A stretch of 64,000 bases of DNA from Fidelibacterota bacterium 408169 (GTDB taxonomy: Bacteria > Fidelibacterota > Marinisomatia > Marinisomatales > TCS55): assembly GCA_002256485.1 (NCBI GenBank), contig NNSG01000004.1:62001-126000 (forward strand), in the 5' to 3' direction. The notes below the pieces were generated by a model. That model was not told the origin of the DNA, did no database searches, and saw only the letters and a list, made by a program, of their open reading frames with translations. A program made the translations under genes and the position numbers. Shown in pieces: positions 21,421-33,320 of this stretch (its first letter is position 1; every line of letters starts with the position of its first letter).

Positions 21421-22622
21421 TCGTATCTCAAGGCAATAGCAGGTTCAACGGATGACGCTCGATACGTTGGCCACAGTGTCGCAAAAATGGAGCTGACAAA
21501 ACTGCATAGGACGATGAGGCCAATAATTGCCCAGTCGAACAAAACAGGGACGTGGCTCATGAAGTAAATGTCTTCAGCGATGGATAGGGGTTTAAACCAA
21601 ATCTGTATTCCGGCCAAAACTAAAGCTAAACCCAAACCAGCCAATGAACCCATTACGCCAATATACATTCCTTTGATCAAGAAAATTCTGCGAATTGTTT
21701 TTTTGTTCATACCCATGGATATAAGTGTTCCGATGGATCGTATTTTTTCCAATACAATCATGGTAAGAGCTGAAATAATATTAACTACACCTACCAAGGC
21801 AATCATTCCGAATATAATTAAAATGGGCCATTTTTGGAGGTTTAACCAGTTAAATAACGTTCGGTGTTTTTCTTTCCACGTTATAGCATAATTTGGATAG
21901 CCCAGCGTTTCTTCTATATTTTCTGCTAAAACTCCCGCCCGTTTCCCATCTTTTATATTGATGGTATATCCTGATATTTTTTCACCATATTGAAATAGAG
22001 ATTGAGCATCTGCGATTGGCATATAGACTACTGATTTGTCGTATTCCTGTAATCCGGATTTATAAATTCCACTTACTGTTGCCTGCTTCATCCGTTGGCC
22101 GGATGAAATTGATACCATGGATTTCATATCCACCAAAACGAGTTTATCTCCCACGTTCACTTTTAGAGCAATCGCCAAGTCGTTGCCGATGACAATATTG
22201 CTACTTTTCAAATTGGCAGAACCTTTACGCATCATTTGATTGATACTTTTTGGTAATCCATCATTATCATGTCCGATGATTAAAATGCCTTCTGCAGAAC
22301 GACCTTTTCGAACAATGGCTGCTTCCTGAATATATGCAGCTGTCGAAAATTTTGCATTGTTTGCAGTTAAAATACTGTCGAGCCTGGTTTTATATGGAGT
22401 GACCGGTTTAAATAAGAAATGCTGAACGCGAATATGACCATCAAAGCCGGCTATTTTATTGGAAATGGTTTCTTCAAATCCATTCAGTACTGATGAAGTT
22501 AATACAAGGGCACATACACCTAACCCCAGGCCAACCATAGCGGCGATACTGGCGAAAGATGTAAAACTACCCTGGTGTTTAAATCCTAAATGGCGAAGAG
22601 CTATACGAAATGCTGTCTTCAT
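21417..22622 (-). CDS. LolC/LolE-family ABC transporter permease (second paralogue)
   Basis: FRIALRHLGFKHQGSFTSFASIAAMVGLGLGV; FtsX domain; overlaps next permease by ATGA. Confidence 0.88.
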   Translation of the reverse strand: MKTAFRIALRHLGFKHQGSFTSFASIAAMVGLGLGVCALVLTSSVLNGFEETISNKIAGFDGHIRVQHFLFKPVTPYKTRLDSILTANNAKFSTAAYIQEAAIVRKGRSAEGILIIGHDNDGLPKSINQMMRKGSANLKSSNIVIGNDLAIALKVNVGDKLVLVDMKSMVSISSGQRMKQATVSGIYKSGLQEYDKSVVYMPIADAQSLFQYGEKISGYTINIKDGKRAGVLAENIEETLGYPNYAITWKEKHRTLFNWLNLQKWPILIIFGMIALVGVVNIISALTMIVLEKIRSIGTLISMGMNKKTIRRIFLIKGMYIGVMGSLAGLGLALVLAGIQIWFKPLSIAEDIYFMSHVPVLFDWAIIGLIVLCSFVSSIFATLWPTYRASSVEPAIALRYE

Positions 22623-24112
22623 TCATCGACAGTCCGCATGGCGGGAAACAGAATTACATCTTTAATGGTATTCTGCTCCGTCAGAAGCATGGTGAGGCGG
22701 TCAATTCCCAAGCCAACTCCTCCGGTTGGCGGCATGCCGCATTCCACAGCCTGGATAAAATTTTCATCCACCGGCTGAGCCTCTTCATCGCCTTGTTCAC
22801 GCAATTGGGCTTGGGCTTCCAAGCGTTCACGCTGATCGATGGGATCATTCAATTCCGTAAACGAATTTGCAAATTCTGCGCCGCCAATGAACAATTCATA
22901 GCGCTCAACCAAATTGGGATCACCATTGCGATGTGCTTTTGCCAGGGGTGAGATGGCTTTAGGATAATCTGTAACAAAAGTGGGTTGAATCATTTTTGGT
23001 TCTACCAATTCACTCATAAGTTCATCTAGCATTTGTCCATAATTGGCATTGTTCTCTACTTCTATATTATGAGCTTTGCAGAGCTTTTTCATTTCATCAT
23101 CGGTTGCGGAACCCAAGTCCTGACCTGTCGCTTCTTTCAATAATTCCAATAACGGTTTACGGGCAAATGGCTTGGACAGATCAATTTCATTTTCATGCCA
23201 AGTTACTTTTGTGGCATCCACAGCTTCTGCCGTTTTACGAATCATATCTTCTACCAATTCCATATTGTCGTCATTATCTGCATAGGCCCAGTAAAATTCC
23301 AGCATGGTAAATTCAGGGTTATGGTTTTTGTCCATACCTTCATTACGAAAATCTTTTGATAGTTCATACACTCGGTCAATTCCGCCAACAATCAATCTTT
23401 TCAAATATAATTCATCCGCAATGCGCAAATAGAGCTTTTGGTCCAATGCATTATGATGAGTCGTAAACGGTCGTGCATTTGCACCTCCATATAATGGTTG
23501 AAGCACAGGTGTTTCCACTTCCAAAAATTCAAGATTATCTAAATATTGGCGTATAGTAGAAATAATTTTTGCTCGTTTCACAAATACATCTTTTACTTCG
23601 GGATTTACGATGAGATCCAAATGACGGTTGCGATAACGCAATTCCTTATCTTCAAAGGCATCAAATGTCTCTCCGTCCTTTTCCTTTACAACTGGTAGTG
23701 GACGAATACTTTTAGCTAAAACGGTAAATTCTTTTGCATGAATGGATTTTTCTCCCATTTTCGTGGTAAAAGGAAATCCCATTACTCCAACAATATCACC
23801 AATATCCATTTTCTTAAAATTGGCGTAAGAATCCTCTCCCACTTCATCTCGCTTTATATATACCTGGATACGGCCATCCATATCTTGAATATGAAAAAAG
23901 GACGCTTTACCCATCTTGCGCAAAGCCATGATACGACCGGCTATAGTAACATCTATTTCTTTCAATGAATCATAATTTTCAAGAACATCAACACTCGTAT
24001 GAGTTGGACTGTATTTATGAGGGTATGGGTTTATCCCTCGCTCTAGGAGCGTATCCAACTTTTCCTTACGGAATCGTATAATTTCGTTTAAGCTTTTATG
24101 GTCGTCTGACAT
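22619..24112 (-). CDS. lysS: lysyl-tRNA synthetase (class II)
   Basis: 497 aa; FRNEGMDKNHNPEFTMLEFYWAYAD and GMPPTGGVGLGIDRLTMLLT motifs. Confidence 0.97.
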   Translation of the reverse strand: MSDDHKSLNEIIRFRKEKLDTLLERGINPYPHKYSPTHTSVDVLENYDSLKEIDVTIAGRIMALRKMGKASFFHIQDMDGRIQVYIKRDEVGEDSYANFKKMDIGDIVGVMGFPFTTKMGEKSIHAKEFTVLAKSIRPLPVVKEKDGETFDAFEDKELRYRNRHLDLIVNPEVKDVFVKRAKIISTIRQYLDNLEFLEVETPVLQPLYGGANARPFTTHHNALDQKLYLRIADELYLKRLIVGGIDRVYELSKDFRNEGMDKNHNPEFTMLEFYWAYADNDDNMELVEDMIRKTAEAVDATKVTWHENEIDLSKPFARKPLLELLKEATGQDLGSATDDEMKKLCKAHNIEVENNANYGQMLDELMSELVEPKMIQPTFVTDYPKAISPLAKAHRNGDPNLVERYELFIGGAEFANSFTELNDPIDQRERLEAQAQLREQGDEEAQPVDENFIQAVECGMPPTGGVGLGIDRLTMLLTEQNTIKDVILFPAMRTVDE

Positions 24113-24339
24113 GTTATTTTATAATTTGAAGATGGTGAATTTAAATATATAGACTGGAGTGCCTAAATGATTCTTTTTAATACTAATTTTCATTCCAATT
24201 AAGACGACTGTTCACCTATGTGAGTTTTAAAATTTGTATGTTAGGACAACCTTTTAGTGTTATTTTTGTCCATATTAAGAACAACAAAATTTTCTGTTTG
24301 TTGTATTTAAATAAATCAATTTGGCCACAGGAGAATTCA

Positions 24340-27156
24340 ATGCATACTAAATCAATATTCAACAGAATTTTATCAACCGTTTTTGTTTTTGGTTGTGTAT
24401 TAAATGCCGCTACACCTTTTACTATTGATTATGAAAAATATACTCTTGATAATGGATTAACGGTTATCCTCCATGAGGATAAATCAGATCCTATCGTTGG
24501 AGTTGCCATTCAATATCATGTGGGATCGAATCGCGAAACACCGGGACGAACAGGCTTCGCCCACTTGTTTGAACACATGCTCTTCCAGGAATCCCAACAT
24601 GTTGGCCAAGATCAATTTTTTAAAAAAATACAAAATGTAGGCGGAACGCTCAATGGCGGCACCAATAAGGATGGTACTGTATATTATGAAATAGTTCCCA
24701 AAAATGCATTGGAAACAGTTTTATGGATGGAATCTGATCGCATGGGTTGGCTCCTTTCAACCGTAACTCAACCTGCTTTTGAGAATCAACAGGAAGTAGT
24801 ACAAAATGAAAAACGCCAACGGGTGGACAATCGCCCATACGGTCACAACAATTACGTAATTATTAAAAATTTATATCCGGAAGATCATCCCTATAACTGG
24901 ACGACTATCGGTGAGTTGGAAGATCTGCAAAATGCAACCTTGCAAGATGTTCGTGATTTCTATGAAAAATGGTACGGACCCAATAACGCTACAATGGTCA
25001 TCGCCGGGGATATTAATAAACGCGAAGTGAAAAAACTGGTTGATAAATATTTTGGTGAAATCAAGTCCGGTCCTGAAAACGGTGACCCGGAGCCTATACC
25101 AATTCAACTCACCGAAACAAAGAAAGTATATCATGAAGATATTTTTGCTAAATCACCTCGATTAACAATTGCATTGCCAACTGTTGACCATAAGCATAAT
25201 GATGCGGCTGCCCTTGAACTGTTGGGTCAACTATTGGGTGATGGCAAAAAAGCTCCTTTGTATAACGTTATCGTTGAAGAGAAAAAATTAGCTCCGAATC
25301 TTTATTCGTATAGCTACACACAGGAAATTGCTGGAATTTTATACATTGTTGTTAATGGATTTCCCACTACAAATCTGACGGAAGTTGAATCAGCTGTCCA
25401 TGAAGCATTTAACCGTTTTGAGAGTGATGGTTTCACCAATGAAGATTTAGCTCGACTTAAAGCAAAGTATGAAACCGGATTTTACAGGGGAATTTCTTCA
25501 GTACTGGGTAAAGGATTTCAACTGGCATATTATAACGAATACTACGGCTCGCCTGATGCAATGTCCAGTGAACTGCAAAAAGTCCTTGATGTAAATATGG
25601 ATGATGTTAACCGCGTATACGAAAGATATGTAAAAGGTCAACAATATGTCATGACCAGTTTTGTTCCCAAAGGCAGCGTTAATTTGGTTGCAGATGGATC
25701 CATCCTATTTCCCATTAAGGAGGAAGCAATCGTTGAGAATGTGGCTAAAGAAGCAGGGACTGGAGATATGGAAGTATCTAAAATTCCATCCACTTTCGAC
25801 AGGTCGATTGAACCGGTTACCGGACCTCAACCCCGCCTGAACCTGCCTACAATCTGGAGACATAATTATAAAAAAGGTATTTCACTCTATGGATCTAAAC
25901 ACAGTGAATTACCCTTAATCAATTTCGGCATTCAAATTGATGGTGGAATGTTATTGGATGATCCGAACAAAATCGGTGTTGCGAATCTTATTACAGATAT
26001 GATGATGGAAGGTACGGCCACTAAAACCCCCGTTGAACTCGAAGAAGCGATTGATGCATTGGGATCATCGATATATATGTACACAGGAAAACAATCAATT
26101 GGAGTTGAAGTTACCACATTAAAACGGAATTTTATTCCTACTCTTGCCTTAGTTGAAGAAATCCTGTTTGAACCACGCTGGGATGAAACAGAATTTGATC
26201 GTATCAAGAGAGAAACGGTTGAATCCATAAAACGCCGATCAGCTGTACCGTCATCCATTGCATCAAACGTCTACAATAAATTGATTTATGGCGACCATAT
26301 ATTGGCGAATTCAACATCCGGAACAGTTGAAACAGTGGAATCTATCGAACTGGATGATTTGAAAAACTATTATACTGCAAATTTTTCAGCTGATTTAGTG
26401 TCCATGAGTATTGTGGGCGATTTAAACCGCAATGTAGCTGTGCGAGCGTTTGAAGATTTGGTGGACAGATGGGAAATAAAAGATGTGAATTTCACTGAAT
26501 ATGAAATGCCTGTACCAGATAAAAATGCAAAAGTATATTTTGTAGATGTCCCTAATGCTAAGCAATCTGAAATCCGTATAGGATATTTGGGATTAGCACG
26601 AACCGATCCAGACTACTACCCCGCAACTATAATGAATATGAAACTCGGTGGTAATTTCAGCGGGGATGTGAATTTAGTTCTTCGAGAAGAAAAAGGATTC
26701 ACTTACGGAGCGCGAACCGGATTCAGTGGTTCAAAATTCCCCGGGAAATTCACTGCATCGTCTGCTGTACGTTCCAATACAACAGAAGAGTCCGTTAATA
26801 TTTTTAAAGAACTTATGTCAGCATATCATGAACCGATTTCGGAAGAAGACCTGGGTTTCACCAAAAATGTAATGCTCAAATCCAACGCGCGAAAATTTGA
26901 AACGTTAGGCGCTTTACGGGGAATGATTGATAAAATCGCAACTTATGATCTGCCATTTGATTATATCAAAGATCAGGAAGAAATCGTTCGAAATATGTCT
27001 GTTGAAAGTCACAACGCATTGGTCAAAAAGCTTATTCGCCCAGATGAAATGATTTATTTGGTTGTTGGAGATGTTGCTACTCAACTTGCTGGCCTGAAAT
27101 CTCTAGGTTTCGGTGACCCAGTCTTACTCGATGCTGATGGAAATCCTCTGGAATAA
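24340..27156 (+). CDS. M16-family zinc metallopeptidase (tandem M16 domains), secreted
   Basis: HLFEHMLFQ inverted zinc motif, signal peptide MHTKSIFNRILSTVFVFGCVLNAA; preferred start 24340 has upstream acaggag SD and drops 40 residues from the ORF-track call. Confidence 0.93.
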   Translation: MHTKSIFNRILSTVFVFGCVLNAATPFTIDYEKYTLDNGLTVILHEDKSDPIVGVAIQYHVGSNRETPGRTGFAHLFEHMLFQESQHVGQDQFFKKIQNVGGTLNGGTNKDGTVYYEIVPKNALETVLWMESDRMGWLLSTVTQPAFENQQEVVQNEKRQRVDNRPYGHNNYVIIKNLYPEDHPYNWTTIGELEDLQNATLQDVRDFYEKWYGPNNATMVIAGDINKREVKKLVDKYFGEIKSGPENGDPEPIPIQLTETKKVYHEDIFAKSPRLTIALPTVDHKHNDAAALELLGQLLGDGKKAPLYNVIVEEKKLAPNLYSYSYTQEIAGILYIVVNGFPTTNLTEVESAVHEAFNRFESDGFTNEDLARLKAKYETGFYRGISSVLGKGFQLAYYNEYYGSPDAMSSELQKVLDVNMDDVNRVYERYVKGQQYVMTSFVPKGSVNLVADGSILFPIKEEAIVENVAKEAGTGDMEVSKIPSTFDRSIEPVTGPQPRLNLPTIWRHNYKKGISLYGSKHSELPLINFGIQIDGGMLLDDPNKIGVANLITDMMMEGTATKTPVELEEAIDALGSSIYMYTGKQSIGVEVTTLKRNFIPTLALVEEILFEPRWDETEFDRIKRETVESIKRRSAVPSSIASNVYNKLIYGDHILANSTSGTVETVESIELDDLKNYYTANFSADLVSMSIVGDLNRNVAVRAFEDLVDRWEIKDVNFTEYEMPVPDKNAKVYFVDVPNAKQSEIRIGYLGLARTDPDYYPATIMNMKLGGNFSGDVNLVLREEKGFTYGARTGFSGSKFPGKFTASSAVRSNTTEESVNIFKELMSAYHEPISEEDLGFTKNVMLKSNARKFETLGALRGMIDKIATYDLPFDYIKDQEEIVRNMSVESHNALVKKLIRPDEMIYLVVGDVATQLAGLKSLGFGDPVLLDADGNPLE

Positions 27157-27168
27157 TGCAAATTAAAT

Positions 27169-27219
27169 GTAGGACAGACATTCTTGTCTGTCCTACTGCA
27201 GACAGGAATGTCTGCAGTA
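27169..27219. repeat. double-hairpin palindromic element (REP/BIME-like) downstream of the M16 gene
   Basis: GTAGGACAGACA-TTCT-TGTCTGTCCTAC (27169-27196) followed by TACTGCAGACA-GGAA-TGTCTGCAGTA (27194-27219). Confidence 0.75.
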
Positions 27220-27304
27220 CTTTTTAAGCCATTAAATTATTATTGTTCTTTTTCCAATTGCCCCGAAATTCATATCGGGGTAATTATTATTTCTATTATT
27301 GTCC

Positions 27305-27655
27305 TTATTCTATTACCAAATCATATGAATATATACTGTCATTTAAGATTCGAAATTGACTGCCTAACCCAGGAAGTTGACTCCATGCCCTGAACCACAC
27401 TTTCCCTTCTAAAGTTACACTAGTATCAAAGATTGTAATTGTATCATACGCCACATAAGCAAGAGAATCATATTCTCCATACCAAACTGAATCAAGGTAC
27501 ATCCAAGTATTCCCAAGATTCATTGGAATTAGTTCATCGCTAACATCCAAAATAATTTCATTATCATCTAGTGTAATTTTATTACAACTTGAAATTGAAA
27601 ATATTAAAAATAATAAAAGAAAATAATTAATTGATAATTGATTTATTTTACTCAA
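27305..27655 (-). CDS. hypothetical lipoprotein, possibly C-terminally shortened
   Basis: 116 aa, signal peptide with IFSISSCN lipobox-like end. Confidence 0.55.
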   Translation of the reverse strand: MSKINQLSINYFLLLFLIFSISSCNKITLDDNEIILDVSDELIPMNLGNTWMYLDSVWYGEYDSLAYVAYDTITIFDTSVTLEGKVWFRAWSQLPGLGSQFRILNDSIYSYDLVIE

Positions 27656-27670
27656 TATTGAATTGTTTAC

Positions 27671-28766
<1,096 letters not shown>

Positions 28767-28791
28767 GATTTAATTTAATATCTTTATTTGT

Positions 28792-29553
28792 TTAAAATGC
28801 AGCCGCAAGTCCAAACATGATTGCAATTCCGCCTAACAAGGCCAGCAATTGTAAAATCGAAATTTTAACATCTGTATTATGATGCAGTTCCGGGATGAGA
28901 TCCGAACCGGCAATATAAATAAATCCTCCTGCTGTCATGGGCAGGAAATAAAGAACAACTCCTTCCATACTCGTTCCAATCATTAATGCCAACACCACTC
29001 CAATCACTGACGTAAGAGCCGAAGCAAAATTGAACAAAAGTGCTTTTTTTACTGTGAGACCGCCATGAATCAAAATTCCAAAATCACCGATCTCTTGGGG
29101 AATTTCATGTAGCAGAACAGCCACAGTTGTTGCCATTCCCAACGGAATGCTCACAGCATAGGAAACGCCAATCAAAATACCATCAATAAAATTATGCATG
29201 GCATCGCCGAAGATATTCATAGGTACCACAGGATGAACATGATCTGCTGTAGTTTCGTGGTGGCAATGGCGCCAACGAAAGAATTTTTCCAAAATAAAAA
29301 AGAGTATAATCCCCCCTAACACCGAACCGGAAACGGCCAAGGGGTTTAGATCGGAAGCGAATGCTTCCGGAAGTAAATGGATAAATGCACCGCCCAGAAG
29401 GCTCCCTACGGCAAAGCTCACCAAAAAGAGTAAAATGCGGTTGAGTAAGTTTCGAGAAAGAGAGAAAGTCGCAGCCCCGGCAAGGGAGACCAAACTCACC
29501 ACAAATACACTACTCAAAGCATATAACCATGTTTGGCCGGTGATGTTTGTCAT
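28792..29553 (-). CDS. ZIP family metal transporter
   Basis: HNFIDGILIGVSYAVSIPLGMATTVAVLLHEIPQEIGDFGILIHGG signature. Confidence 0.92.
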   Translation of the reverse strand: MTNITGQTWLYALSSVFVVSLVSLAGAATFSLSRNLLNRILLFLVSFAVGSLLGGAFIHLLPEAFASDLNPLAVSGSVLGGIILFFILEKFFRWRHCHHETTADHVHPVVPMNIFGDAMHNFIDGILIGVSYAVSIPLGMATTVAVLLHEIPQEIGDFGILIHGGLTVKKALLFNFASALTSVIGVVLALMIGTSMEGVVLYFLPMTAGGFIYIAGSDLIPELHHNTDVKISILQLLALLGGIAIMFGLAAAF

Positions 29554-29556
29554 TAA

Positions 29557-30336
29557 TCAGTCGCCGGAAGAAATGAACAATTCTTCATTCAAAAAGCGCC
29601 TCAGTTCCATCTCATCCATACCGATATTCATAAAGCGACCGTTTTCCGCTACGGAAATTCGTTGAGTTTCTTCCGAAATGACAATGGCGATTGCATCCGT
29701 TTCTTCCGTTATCCCCAACGCCGCACGATGGCGCGTGCCCATGGCCGGGTCCACCGTCGTGCTTTCAGTCAAGGGTAGAATACAAGCTGCTGCTTCAATA
29801 ATTTCATTTTGGATTATAACGGCGCCATCATGTAGAGGTGACTTGGGATTAAAAATGGATACCAGCAGCGGTGCCGATACTTCTGCCTTAAGCTGCGTTC
29901 CCGCTTCTTTATAAGCGCGCATGCCTGTTTCCCGCTGAATGATAATAAGGGCTCCCCATTTCTTTTCAATTAATTGGTTAATGGCATTCACCATTTCTTC
30001 AATAGATTTGGATGTACCCATGCGAAAGATGGTTTGGAAAAAACGTGTCTGCCCCACATAAATAAGTAAGCGTCGTAATTCCGGCTGGAACAGGATTACA
30101 AACGCCACGACCCACACCGTCTGGAATTGATTCACCAACCATGATGATGCGCTGAAACCGATAGCATTAAACAAAAAAGATGCAATGAGCAAAATAATAA
30201 GCCCCACAAGCATCTGCCCGGCCCGAGTTTCCCTAAAATACTGATAAATTTTAAAAAATAGCCAACTTACTAAAATCAAGTCAATGACATCAATAAGGGA
30301 TACTGTAAGAAAACCGATTTTGAATAGATCCATCAT
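29557..30336 (-). CDS. cdaA: diadenylate cyclase CdaA (DAC domain)
   Basis: three N-terminal TM helices; DGAVII and GTRHRAALG DAC motifs. Confidence 0.93.
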   Translation of the reverse strand: MMDLFKIGFLTVSLIDVIDLILVSWLFFKIYQYFRETRAGQMLVGLIILLIASFLFNAIGFSASSWLVNQFQTVWVVAFVILFQPELRRLLIYVGQTRFFQTIFRMGTSKSIEEMVNAINQLIEKKWGALIIIQRETGMRAYKEAGTQLKAEVSAPLLVSIFNPKSPLHDGAVIIQNEIIEAAACILPLTESTTVDPAMGTRHRAALGITEETDAIAIVISEETQRISVAENGRFMNIGMDEMELRRFLNEELFISSGD

Positions 30337-31172
30337 GCAAGTCCCCTAATATTATCCGCAATTGTAGCAACGCGTTTCATTTCCTTAACGTCATGAACCC
30401 GAACGATTTTGGTTCCGTTTAAAATGGAGGCAGTCACCGCGGCAGCCGTACCTTCCACCCTTTCATCTACCTGAAGGTCAAGTGTAAGTCCAATAAAGGA
30501 TTTGCGCGACGGACCGGATAAGACAGGAAATCCAAGGTCTGAAATTTGTTTTAATTCCCGAAGCAATTCAAAATTGTCCTGTAGTCGTTTTCCGAAACCA
30601 ATGCCCGGATCAAGGATGATTTTTTCATTTTTGATGCCATGTTCATGGCAAAACTCCACACGATCCTGAAAATATGCAACAATTTCTTCCATTAGATTTT
30701 CATAGTGTGGATCCTGCTGCATATTCCTTGGTGTTCCCTTGATATGCATAATAATTACTGGAACATTTTTTTCTTTAATTATCTTCACCATCTTCTTATC
30801 AAACTGTAATCCGCTGATATCATTAACTATGTCCGCTCCTGCAGCCAACGCCTTTTCAGCTACAGACGCTTTATACGTATCAATGGATATGCACACATCG
30901 CTTATATACCTTAAATCTTCAATGATTGGAATTACTCTGTCCAATTCTTCTTCCATAGTAACCGGCTCTGCTCCAGGTCGTGTGGATTCTCCACCAATGT
31001 CAATAATGTCAGCACCAGACTTTTCCATTTCTAATGCATGGTCAATTGCATTATCTTTTTGGATAAATTGACCTCCGTCGCTGAATGAATCCGTAGTTAC
31101 ATTTAAGATTCCCATTATTAATGTAGACCCATTGGGGGTATGTAAATTTTTCCAGTTTGATGGTAATGACAT
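30333..31172 (-). CDS. folP: dihydropteroate synthase
   Basis: MGILNVTTDSFSDGGQF, GADIIDIGGESTRPGAEPV, ILDPGIGFGKR motifs. Confidence 0.96.
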   Translation of the reverse strand: MSLPSNWKNLHTPNGSTLIMGILNVTTDSFSDGGQFIQKDNAIDHALEMEKSGADIIDIGGESTRPGAEPVTMEEELDRVIPIIEDLRYISDVCISIDTYKASVAEKALAAGADIVNDISGLQFDKKMVKIIKEKNVPVIIMHIKGTPRNMQQDPHYENLMEEIVAYFQDRVEFCHEHGIKNEKIILDPGIGFGKRLQDNFELLRELKQISDLGFPVLSGPSRKSFIGLTLDLQVDERVEGTAAAVTASILNGTKIVRVHDVKEMKRVATIADNIRGLA

Positions 31173-31234
31173 ATGTTCAATGACCCATTATTCACCCTGT
31201 CAAATCGGGGTCATTAGGTAAAAAATAATTTGAC

Positions 31235-33319
31235 TTATCCTTCGTCTGGTTTAGAAGGTGAATCTTTTTTATTTTTTTCTATCTGCTTTGCAGATTCAGA
31301 TTTTTTCACCTGAACCTTTTTACGTTTTTTAGGACGTCTTTTTTGGGGAGGGCCATTCTTTGAACGCGTCAGCTTCTTTCCATCCATAATTCGATTAATA
31401 TCTTTGCTATCCAGAGTTTCGTATTTCAATAGTCCGTCAGCCATTGTATGTAGTATTGCAACATTATCTTCTAAAAGAGTAACAGCTGCTCGCTGTGCTT
31501 TGCGGATGATACGTACAACTTCTTCATCAATCATTCGTGCGGTAGACTCACTGAAATCGCGATGACTCTGAATCTCACGTCCGAGAAATACTTCTTCATT
31601 TTTCTTTCCAAACGTCATGGGTCCAAGAACATCACTCATACCCCATTCGCATACCATTTTTCTAGCAATAACAGTTGCTTTTTCAATGTCATCCCCTGCA
31701 CCAGTTGTTAATTCATTAAATATAAGTTGTTCAGCAGCACGCCCTCCCAAAAGAATAGCCATCCTACCTTCAATATATTCCCGTGAATAGTTGTGTTTTT
31801 CATCAATGGGAATTTGAGCTGTAATTCCGAGCGCTTGTCCTCGAGGAATAATTGTAACTTTATGAATTGGGTCAGCGCCGGGTGTCATGGTCGCCACGAG
31901 TGTATGTCCGGATTCATGGTATGCTGTCACTTTTTTCTCTTCATTGGACAGGATAACACTTTTACGCTGGATACCCATCATAACCTTATCTTTCGCATCT
32001 TCAAAATCTTCCATGTCCACGGATTTCTTACGCTTTCGAGCTGCCAATAGGGCTGCTTCATTCACCAAGTTTGCCAAATCAGCACCCACCAAACCGGGAG
32101 TACCGCGGGCCAATTCTTCCAAGTTTATTTTACGTTTATTTAGAACAATTTTTTTAGTATGGACTTTCAATATCCCTTGCCGCCCTTTTATATCTGGTAC
32201 ATCCACAACTATCTGACGATCAAAACGTCCAGGGCGTAACAGGGCAGGATCGAGTACATCCGGTCTGTTTGTAGCTGCCAGGACAATCACCATTTGGTCG
32301 GAATCAAACCCATCCATTTCGACCAGCAATTGATTCAATGTTTGTTCACGCTCATCATGACCACCGCCAAGTCCAGCACCCCGTTGGCGTCCCACAGCAT
32401 CCAGTTCATCAATAAAAACAATACAAGGTGTATTCTTCTTACCCTGTTCGAAAAGATCTCGAACACGAGACGCGCCCACACCTACAAACATTTCAACAAA
32501 TTCTGCCCCACTTAAACTATAGAATGGGACACCTGCTTCTCCTGCAACTGCTCGTGCTAACAACGTTTTTCCTGTTCCGGGAGGCCCTACCAATAATGCA
32601 CCTTTGGGAATCTTGGCACCAAGCTTTTGGAAGCGTTTTGGTTTTTTAAGAAATTCAATGACTTCTTTTAATTCTTCTTTAGCTTCAACACATCCTGCCA
32701 CATCATCAAACGTTACTTTTGGCATATCCGATGTCCATACCTTAGCCCTGCTTTTACCAAAATTGAAAATACCGCGCATTCCTCCTCCACCTCCTTGCAT
32801 ACGTCGGATGAAAAATATCCAAATCCCGATAAGCAATAACCACGGAAGCATATTAAGGAAATATCCCGTCCAGTCAATTGATTTCCCTTTAAAACTATAA
32901 TTAACACCAAAAGAATCCCATTCAGTCATAACATCCCTGTCTATAAAGGGTAAAATGACGTGAAACCGGGAAATGTTTTCTACAACAGCTACTTCAGTTT
33001 GGATGGTTTGAGGTGTTGCAAATTGTCCGTAAAAAATATTTTCTATTATATCCGCGCGAGATATCTGGCGTGATTCCAGGTATTCTCGATATTGAAAATA
33101 CTGAATCTCTATTGATTGCTCTTTAGATGTGAGTAATCCAGATAGAAAAATCGCCACCATCAGAATCATCACCCAAATTAGCGATGTTTTTCCGGCACGT
33201 TTCCATTGAAATTCATTATTCTTTTTATCTTCCTGTTTCCCTTTAGGATCCTGTTGATTCATTTTGGGTTTAGGCTTTTTTTGCCCATCTAAATTTGATG
33301 AGTTTTTCTCGAAATACAT
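31235..33319 (-). CDS. ftsH: ATP-dependent zinc metalloprotease FtsH
   Basis: [21 protein letters not shown] region, AYHESGH zinc site. Confidence 0.97.
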   Translation of the reverse strand: MYFEKNSSNLDGQKKPKPKMNQQDPKGKQEDKKNNEFQWKRAGKTSLIWVMILMVAIFLSGLLTSKEQSIEIQYFQYREYLESRQISRADIIENIFYGQFATPQTIQTEVAVVENISRFHVILPFIDRDVMTEWDSFGVNYSFKGKSIDWTGYFLNMLPWLLLIGIWIFFIRRMQGGGGGMRGIFNFGKSRAKVWTSDMPKVTFDDVAGCVEAKEELKEVIEFLKKPKRFQKLGAKIPKGALLVGPPGTGKTLLARAVAGEAGVPFYSLSGAEFVEMFVGVGASRVRDLFEQGKKNTPCIVFIDELDAVGRQRGAGLGGGHDEREQTLNQLLVEMDGFDSDQMVIVLAATNRPDVLDPALLRPGRFDRQIVVDVPDIKGRQGILKVHTKKIVLNKRKINLEELARGTPGLVGADLANLVNEAALLAARKRKKSVDMEDFEDAKDKVMMGIQRKSVILSNEEKKVTAYHESGHTLVATMTPGADPIHKVTIIPRGQALGITAQIPIDEKHNYSREYIEGRMAILLGGRAAEQLIFNELTTGAGDDIEKATVIARKMVCEWGMSDVLGPMTFGKKNEEVFLGREIQSHRDFSESTARMIDEEVVRIIRKAQRAAVTLLEDNVAILHTMADGLLKYETLDSKDINRIMDGKKLTRSKNGPPQKRRPKKRKKVQVKKSESAKQIEKNKKDSPSKPDEG

Positions 33320-33320
33320 C

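Noticed and set aside
24281-24304. Hairpin acaacaaa-N8-tttgttgt in the lysS/M16 divergent spacer
   Set aside because: AT-rich weak stem; expected by chance in this composition.
24220-24339. 40-residue N-terminal extension of the M16 ORF
   Set aside because: The extension precedes a clear SD (acaggag) and a signal peptide starting at 24340, so it is most likely non-coding leader.
27261-27280. Short stem ccccga-N8-tcgggg after the double palindrome
   Set aside because: Six-bp stem without a T tract; could contribute to termination but not separable from chance.
27184-27393. 69-aa plus-strand ORF after the M16 gene
   Set aside because: Overlaps the palindromic element and the lipoprotein gene; no motif.
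31179-31215. Stem aatgaccc...ggggtcatt between ftsH and folP
   Set aside because: Large loop and no T tract on either strand; not convincing as a terminator.
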